From Engraulis encrasicolus (taxonomy: Eukaryota > Chordata > Actinopteri > Clupeiformes > Engraulidae), in NCBI RefSeq assembly GCF_034702125.1, contig NC_085867.1:43893983-43957982 (forward strand): a stretch of DNA of 64,000 nucleotides, in the 5' to 3' direction. Both the position numbers and the translations under genes were made by a program. The notes beneath the pieces are model-generated. The model made no database searches. It was not told the origin of the DNA and worked only from the letters and a program-made list of their open reading frames with translations. Below are positions 58,580 to 64,000 of the stretch, piece after piece. The number at the start of each line of letters is the position of its first letter. Positions within the stretch are counted from its first letter, which is position 1.

Positions 58580-61500
58580 CTAGGAGTTGGCAAGGATGAA
58601 GAGGTGGGTCTTCAGCTGCTTCTTAAAGGAGTCGACGGAGGTGGCTGATCGGATCTCGATGGGGAGGGCGTTCCATCTCTTGGGCGCATAGCAGGCAAAC
58701 GCGGCGTCGCCGATCTTCTTCTGCGGGGGGGTGGGGGTCCTTAGCAGCTTGGCATCAGCATGTCTGAGATATAGCTAGGGGCAAGTCCATTTAATGCTTT
58801 AAATACTGTGAGCAGAATCTTAAAGTCGATTCTGTATGAGACAGGTAACCAGTGCAGGTCTGCCAAGACAGGAGAGATGTGCTCTCTCATTCTGGTTCTT
58901 GTTAGGATTCTTGCCGCAGAATTTTGAATGAGTTGCAATTTGTCAATTAATTTTTTTTGGGAGACCAGAGAAGAGAGCATTGCAGTAGTCTATCCTACTG
59001 GTGACAAAGGCATGAATAAGTTTCTCAGCGTCTTGTCGGGGGGCCAAGCCGCGCACTTTGTTGACATTTCTAAGATGGAAAAAAGCAGATTTTGTTATCT
59101 TGTTGATGTGAGGCTCAAAGCTCAAATCCGAGTCTATGACCACACCTAGGCTAGTAACCTTATCTTTAATGTGTATGCTTAGGTCACCTAGGCTTGAGTG
59201 GAGTTTTGCACGTTTTTTCTTAGGCCCAATGAGCAACACTTCAGTTTTATCTTCATTTCATTTTAGGAAGTTACTGTTCATCCAATCTGTAATGGCAGAC
59301 ATGCATTTAGTCAAGGCATGAATGGCAGTGGTTTGGCTAGGCTCGACAGAGATATATAGTTGAGTGTCATCGGCATAGCTATGAAAATCAACATTGTGCT
59401 CTCTGATGATGGAGCCCAGGGGCAACATATAGAGAGAGAAGAGGAGAGGGCCCAAGCAACTACCCTGAGCAACTCCAAAAGGCACATCATACTTGTTGGA
59501 GACGTATTCTCCGATGGTGACAAAAAACTGTCTTCCTGTAATATATGTTTTGAACCACTCTAAGACGTGACCGGACAAGCCTACCCAAGATTCAAGGCGG
59601 TCAATTAGTATGTTGTGGTCTATCATGTCAAAGGCGGCACTGAGGTCGAGGAGGATAAGTGCTGAAACTTTGTTTGCGGCAGTGTTGAGCCTAAAGCTGG
59701 GCTTACACTGTGCGACTTTTGCCCCGATTTTCCCCCGATTTGGCACTCGCACGACTTTTTGAGAGTCGGGCCGATTTCTTGCTCAATCGCAGGTCAATCG
59801 TGAGTCTCGCATCGTGCAGTGTACATGGGGTAACGACAAGCGATTTCGCCTCACGATCGTGCAATCGCAGGGACGAAGGAAAATCAAAACGGTTTGAAAT
59901 TCTGGTCGTGGCTTGTGCGTAAATCGCACAGTTAAAGCAGTGCTACGACCCGATTTGACACTTCACATGCACAAATTAATAGGGCCGTGCGATTCGCTGT
60001 TGAGCGCGACCTCATCTCCACCTCAGGTGCGCATGTTCCCTCCTCTGCAGACCGGGGAAACATGCCTGTCGCGTCGTACCGTGGAAGCATTTCGCTCGCA
60101 TCCGACTGTCGGCTCGTGTAGTGTGAGGACGCGAGTCGTGAGTTGTGAACTTTTAAACAGTGAAATTCCATCGTGCAGTGTGAGCAGAAGCTTAAGACCC
60201 ACGAGTGAAAATATCGCACAGTGTATGCCCGGCTTTAGATCACTTATTATTTTGGTTAGTGCTGTTTCGGTCCTATGGTTGGCTCTAAAGCCTGATTGGA
60301 ATTTTTCCAAGATATCATTCCCAGCCAGATGTTGATTAAGCTGTTTAAATACAACTTTTTCTAGTACCTTGCTTATAAAGGGGAGGTTTGATATAGGTCT
60401 GTAGTTGTTTAAAGAATTCTGATCTAAATTTGTCTTTTTTAGGAGTGGCTTTACCATGGCTGTTTTGAATGAGCTTGGAAAAATGCCTGTAAGCATAGAG
60501 GTGTTAACAATTTGCAGTAAAGGTGCTGCTAAGCAACCAAGTATGTTTTTTAGCAGATATGTGGGGATCGCGTCAAGGCTGCAGGTAGACTGCTTACTTT
60601 CCCTGACTATTTTACAGAGGTCGTCCTCTGTAATTGGACAAAACTTTTGGAAGCTCTCAGGTCTCCTAGGGGGGTTTAACCCTCCCCTCGGTGTATCGCC
60701 TGAGTGGGCGACAGAGGTTGCTGCGTTTCCACCTTGGATGCCTTCTCTAATGTCGGCAATCTTTTTATTAAAAAATCTAGCAAATTCCTCGCACTTGGCA
60801 TGTGATGCTGCATTTAGGTTGTTATTGCTATGTGTTGGATTAAGCAGGTGGTCAATAGTGGAAAAAAGAACTTTCGCATTATGCTGGTTGTCTGTTATGA
60901 TTTTGGAAAAATATGCTTTTCTCTCTGAGCGTACCGCATTATTGTAGGAGGAGATCTCATCCCTAAGGGATTGTCTGTGGACTTCTAATTTAGTTTTCCT
61001 CCAAAGACGCTCGGTTACTCTGCATTTTCTTTTTAAGGCTCTAAGTGAGTCATTCATCCAAGGTGAATACCTAGCTCTGGTTCTTGTCGTCGTTCTAATT
61101 GGAGCTATGTTATCTAGAATTCCTCTTAAGTTGTTGTTGAAGCTATCAACCATTTCATCAGGTGTGCAGTGACCATTTAGTAGGTCACCTGATTTGATGA
61201 GGTCTGAAATCTTAAGCTCAGCAGAGGCATTAATGCGTCGTCTGTGAATGACATTGTTGGGTGTGCTAATTTGTGTTGAAATGTCAAAATCAAAAAACAC
61301 GCAGTGGTGGTCGGAGAGGCCGACGTCCGTGACCGATATATTGTTGATATCAAGTGCATGTGAAATAACAAGGTCAAGTGTGTTGCCTTTTCGATGGGTA
61401 GGCTGTTCTGTAACATTCTGGACGAGACCGAATCCATTCAATGTGTCTAAGAAAGACTTGGCTATTGCGTCATCTGATTTATTTACGTGGATATTAAAGT

Positions 61501-61924
61501 CGCCAGCAATTATTGCTTTGTCATAGTTAGTAAGTACGTCCGACATGAAGGTGGAGAAATCAGATAGAAATGACGAAGAGAATTTCGGTGGACGGTACAG
61601 AACAATAATGATCAGTTTGAGGTTTGCTTGGACCCTCATTGCCATGTATTCAAATGAAGAGAAAGAGCCCAGATTCATCTTAGTACAATTAAATTTGTTG
61701 GAGAAAAGTATGGCTACGCCTCCGCCTCGTTTCTTTGGTCTCGGGGCGTGAAGGAATTTGTAATCGGAAGGGCAAGCCTCAATAAAAGTAGCAGCCCCGT
61801 CGTCTTTAAGCCATGTTTCGGTAAGGAACATAAAGCTTATGTTTTTGTCCGAGACCAGCTGGTTTACTACGAAGCTTTTGTTGGTCAAGGACTGCACGTT
61901 AAGTAATGCAGCATTAACATTCAA
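58580..61924 (-). pseudogene. LINE ORF2, apurinic-type endonuclease plus reverse transcriptase, broken
   Basis: From ATG 61924: endonuclease motifs LNVQSLTNK, LTETWL, GGGVAILF, AGDFNIH and SDHHCVFFD, then RT motifs YRPISNLPFISKVLEK and FQSGFRANHRTETAL. A transposon interrupts at 60234-59695. RT continues with LLDLSAAFDMIDH, GVAQGSCLGPLLFSLYM and the catalytic YADDTQLY, then C-terminal pieces KKRAKLHSSLG, LIQNSAARILTRT and RWNALPIEIRSATSVDSFKK, ending at TAG 58580. Frameshifts occur near 59255, 58960 and 58745. Not functional. Confidence 0.88.
59695..60234. mobile_element. Harbinger-like MITE, 540 bp, inside LINE ORF2
   Basis: Left AGCTGGGCTTACACTGTGCG and right (inverted) AGCCGGGCATACACTGTGCG. 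Bordered by TAA (59692-59694) and TTA (60235-60237), a TWA target with one change. Removing the element and one triplet brings the two sides of ORF2 back into one frame, which supports a 3-bp duplication. Subterminal TCGTGCAGTGT words repeat inside. Confidence 0.8.
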
Positions 61925-62110
61925 AGTAGTAGAGCTATTGTTTATGCGTTCAGGTGCAATCGTAATTAGGTTGTTGTGTACACAACCAGAGGGTCTATAT
62001 CTGCGAGCTTTCCTACGAGTAGTGACAGCGTGGATAGCTAGTGGGGTACTCTCTGTTGGGCACGCAGTGTCTAAATTGGTGTAGTGCTTTGGATTTGAAA
62101 CACCTGTTAG

Positions 62111-63172
62111 TCAATCCAAGGAACGATGGGCTTCGAGGGTCAGCTCTAGGTTGGTCGCGAGGAGACGAGCGCCAGATCTGTTTAAGTGCCTTCCATCTCG
62201 TGCAAAGAGGTTTCGGCGGTTCCAGAAAGCGGAGAAGTTGTCAACGTAGGGAATGGCTTCTTGGCGGCAGTGTCTCATCAGCCAGACGTGCAGTTGGCGG
62301 ATTCGGGAGAACTGGAAGGCAGAGAAACAAACAGAGGGGATGGGGCCTGAGATAGCGTATTTTTTTCCAGTGCTGCGAAGGGTATTAATAAGGGAGAGGA
62401 AATCGGACTCAAGTTTTTTAGACTGCTGCAGCCGGATGTCATTGGAGCCTGCGTGGACGATGAGAGTTGTGGCAGTAGGATACTGTGACAGCGCGTCCGG
62501 CACATTCGACTGGACATCGGCTACGAGAGCTCCAGGTAGGCACCACGTCTGGGCGTTTCGTAGGGTTACGTGGCGAACCATCGAAGATCCTATGAGGACT
62601 GTTGATGGTCGCCGGGGTTCTGAATGGGCAGGCTGCTCTCGGGTGATTTGCCTGGGGGTAGCGAGGGTCCGGCGGCTTCTGGGTCGCACTCTTTGTGGTA
62701 GAGGCTTGGGCACCTGGTGGGAGGGGGGGACAGGGTCAGTTTCTGCATCGATGACTGAGTCAAGTACAGAAAAACGATTGCTAGTCACTAGAGGTGGTGA
62801 ACATTTCTGCAGTACTCCCCTGCCGCCGTTAACCACCTCCGTCCAGCTACGACGCGCGGGAGTGGAGCACGGTGGATTCGGGGGGGACTTCGGCTGGTGT
62901 TTGCTGTGGCTGGGGAAAAAAGATAGTGTAGTTAGGTTGGCGCTAGTATTACTGGTTTGGTGTTTCAACGTGGTGTTATGGGATTTTATGACTACCTCGC
63001 ATTGTAGCCGGCGAATGTCACTTCTAAGTGTTTCAATCGTCATGTTGGCTTTGGCTAGTCTTTCATTAGCATTAGCTAGATCACTGCAGGCGCAGGTAGA
63101 GTTGGCCATAATTAGGTCTGCGGATGCAGCAGAAAAGGTTATTTTTGCGAGATAGTTGGTGTAGTGTTGCAA
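62111..63172 (-). CDS. LINE ORF1 protein with SGNH-hydrolase (esterase) domain
   Basis: 353 codons without a stop. N-terminal part includes a short coiled-coil-like stretch (ANERLAKANMTIETLRSDI), then a S/P/R-rich linker. The C-terminal half is an SGNH-type hydrolase: block I VLIGSSMVRH near residue 195, block III HAGSNDIR near residue 245, block V DGRHLNRSG near residue 335. Such esterase ORF1s are known from L2/CR1-type LINEs and are thought to act in RNP formation or membrane/lipid contact. An internal ATG at about residue 22 (MANSTCAC) could be the true start. The frame is intact, unlike ORF2. Confidence 0.85.
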   Translation of the reverse strand: MQHYTNYLAKITFSAASADLIMANSTCACSDLANANERLAKANMTIETLRSDIRRLQCEVVIKSHNTTLKHQTSNTSANLTTLSFFPSHSKHQPKSPPNPPCSTPARRSWTEVVNGGRGVLQKCSPPLVTSNRFSVLDSVIDAETDPVPPSHQVPKPLPQRVRPRSRRTLATPRQITREQPAHSEPRRPSTVLIGSSMVRHVTLRNAQTWCLPGALVADVQSNVPDALSQYPTATTLIVHAGSNDIRLQQSKKLESDFLSLINTLRSTGKKYAISGPIPSVCFSAFQFSRIRQLHVWLMRHCRQEAIPYVDNFSAFWNRRNLFARDGRHLNRSGARLLATNLELTLEAHRSLD

Positions 63173-63180
63173 AATTGACT

Positions 63181-63571
63181 ATGAGGTGAGGTGAAACTAA
63201 AGCCGAGTAGGGCTCGGCGCGAAAAAAAGTTATGTAGGCTAGCCTGGTGGAAAGCAAAAATCTATTTGGATGGTGGGGAGGTTAGCCTATGTGCTTATGT
63301 TGTTGTAAGAGTGATAACAAGGTAACGCTAAAGTAACACTACATCGAATCAGTTGTTTGTAGTTGTAAGTTTCAGACAAAGCTTTTAGGAGAAAAACGAG
63401 AAGAAACTTAATTTCGTCCGAGTAGCTCCTCGACGGGAATAGCTTAATCCGGAAGCATTAAGGGCAGAAGGGCACTGCCCCTCCAAAGATTCCTCCTCTC
63501 AGAAAAGTAGATCCATCCAGAAATTGTAGATAAAATAGGCCTATGTATTGCAACCTCTATTACACTGGGAA
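63181..63571. other. Flank between two LINEs; may include the LINE 5' UTR
   Basis: No coding frame. I cannot place the 5' end of the L2-type LINE or a target duplication. Confidence 0.4.
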
Positions 63572-63573
63572 TC

Positions 63574-63605
<32 letters not shown>

Positions 63606-64000
63606 CTTTTGCGCTGATATGCTTAGAAATTATACCTTAGACATTTATGAACTAAACAGAAAGGGAAATAAGAAGAAAGGAAGAAAAAAAATAAATAAAT
63701 AAAGGTACCTAAAGTCATCCTTCTCCATGTTTTATCTTAGACCACCTATCTGCATACATTGTTTTACCTGTTTCACAAGCCATTATACACTCTATTTTAC
63801 AATAGAGATCCAAGCATAGACTGATGTTGTATTTTAACAGCCAACGTTCTATTTCAAACCAAAGTGTAACAGTTAAAGGACAATACCAAAATAAGTGTTC
63901 TGGAGTTTCCTCTTCTTCTAAACAGAAACGACACAATGGATTTGTTTCTATACCCCAAATATGAAGCATTTTCTTGGTGTTTAAGTATTTACAAATTAAT
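63572..64000 (-). pseudogene. 3' end of an L1/Tx1-type LINE, continuing beyond the window
   Basis: A 28-nt poly(T) (63572-63599), poly(A) on the minus strand, closes the element. 63715-63969 encodes the C-terminal zinc-finger region of ORF2: CRFCLEEEETPEHLFWYC, with C-x2-C...H-x4-C. The poly(A) tail separates it from the L2-type neighbour. The remainder lies beyond 64000. Confidence 0.75.

Larger units (their letters stand above)
58098..63180 (-). mobile_element. L2/CR1-type LINE, nearly full length, inactivated
   Basis: ORF1 (esterase type), ORF2 (endonuclease-RT), a 3' UTR and an (ATT)n 3' tail (58098-58124) lie in order on the minus strand. The short tandem 3' tail and SGNH-type ORF1 fit the L2/CR1 group. 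ORF2 carries at least three frameshifts and a DNA transposon (59695-60234). The 5' limit is approximate. Confidence 0.88.

Noticed and set aside
60023..60335. Apparent C-terminal extension of LINE ORF2 beyond codon 563
   Set aside because: It reads into the inserted MITE; the true ORF2 continues on the far side of it.
62253..63155. 300-codon plus-strand frame opposite LINE ORF1
   Set aside because: Antisense shadow of the SGNH-type ORF1, which carries the recognisable motifs.

Overview
The window looks like a piece of a ray-finned (teleost) fish chromosome. The evidence is vertebrate genes with many short exons and GT-AG introns, very many CA/GT microsatellites, a BEL/Pao LTR retrotransposon, an L2/CR1-type LINE with an esterase ORF1, tRNA-derived SINEs, and many small DNA transposons of hAT, Harbinger, Tc1 and TTAA types. 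No species is assigned.

Three host genes are supported, all on the minus strand. (1) 26957-42193: vacuolar H+-ATPase subunit B (atp6v1b2), 14 coding exons whose phases all agree and give 511 codons. (2) 43886-50537: STAM-binding protein/AMSH (stambp), a JAMM deubiquitinase with 9 coding exons (440 codons) plus a probable 5' non-coding exon near 51117. (3) 54540-55940: a compact, unrecognised three-exon gene (232 aa; acidic N-terminus, basic nuclear-localisation-like centre, helical C-terminus) with a TATA box and a strong Kozak start. The first two work in endolysosomal biology (organelle acidification; ESCRT-linked deubiquitination), but I see no sign that their adjacency is functional.

Layout. 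1-8.4 kb: repeat-rich, with a gypsy pol remnant cut by a 985-bp inverted-repeat element, SINEs and GA/CT repeats. 8.42-15.51 kb: a BEL/Pao element on the minus strand with two 673-bp LTRs, little gag left, broken pol, and a 1268-bp hAT insertion. 15.5-26.9 kb: microsatellites, an 83-nt poly(G) tract, a 1484-bp hAT element, and an inverted paralogue (24.18-24.78 kb) of the DNA flanking the BEL element. This paralogue preserves the empty target sites of both the BEL element and a nested MITE. 26.9-51.2 kb: atp6v1b2 and stambp, with transposons in their introns. These include a 1.24-kb element with a BED zinc-finger remnant and an 883-bp near-perfect foldback flanked by TTAA. 51.6-58 kb: hAT MITEs, a tandem repeat and the orphan gene. 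58.1-63.2 kb: an L2-type LINE split by a 540-bp Harbinger-like MITE. 63.57-64 kb: the 3' end of an L1/Tx1-type LINE that runs off the window.

No rRNA, functional tRNA, CRISPR array or prokaryotic feature was seen. The strongest leads are the orphan gene, the filled/empty-site pair, and the long foldback inside the stambp intron.
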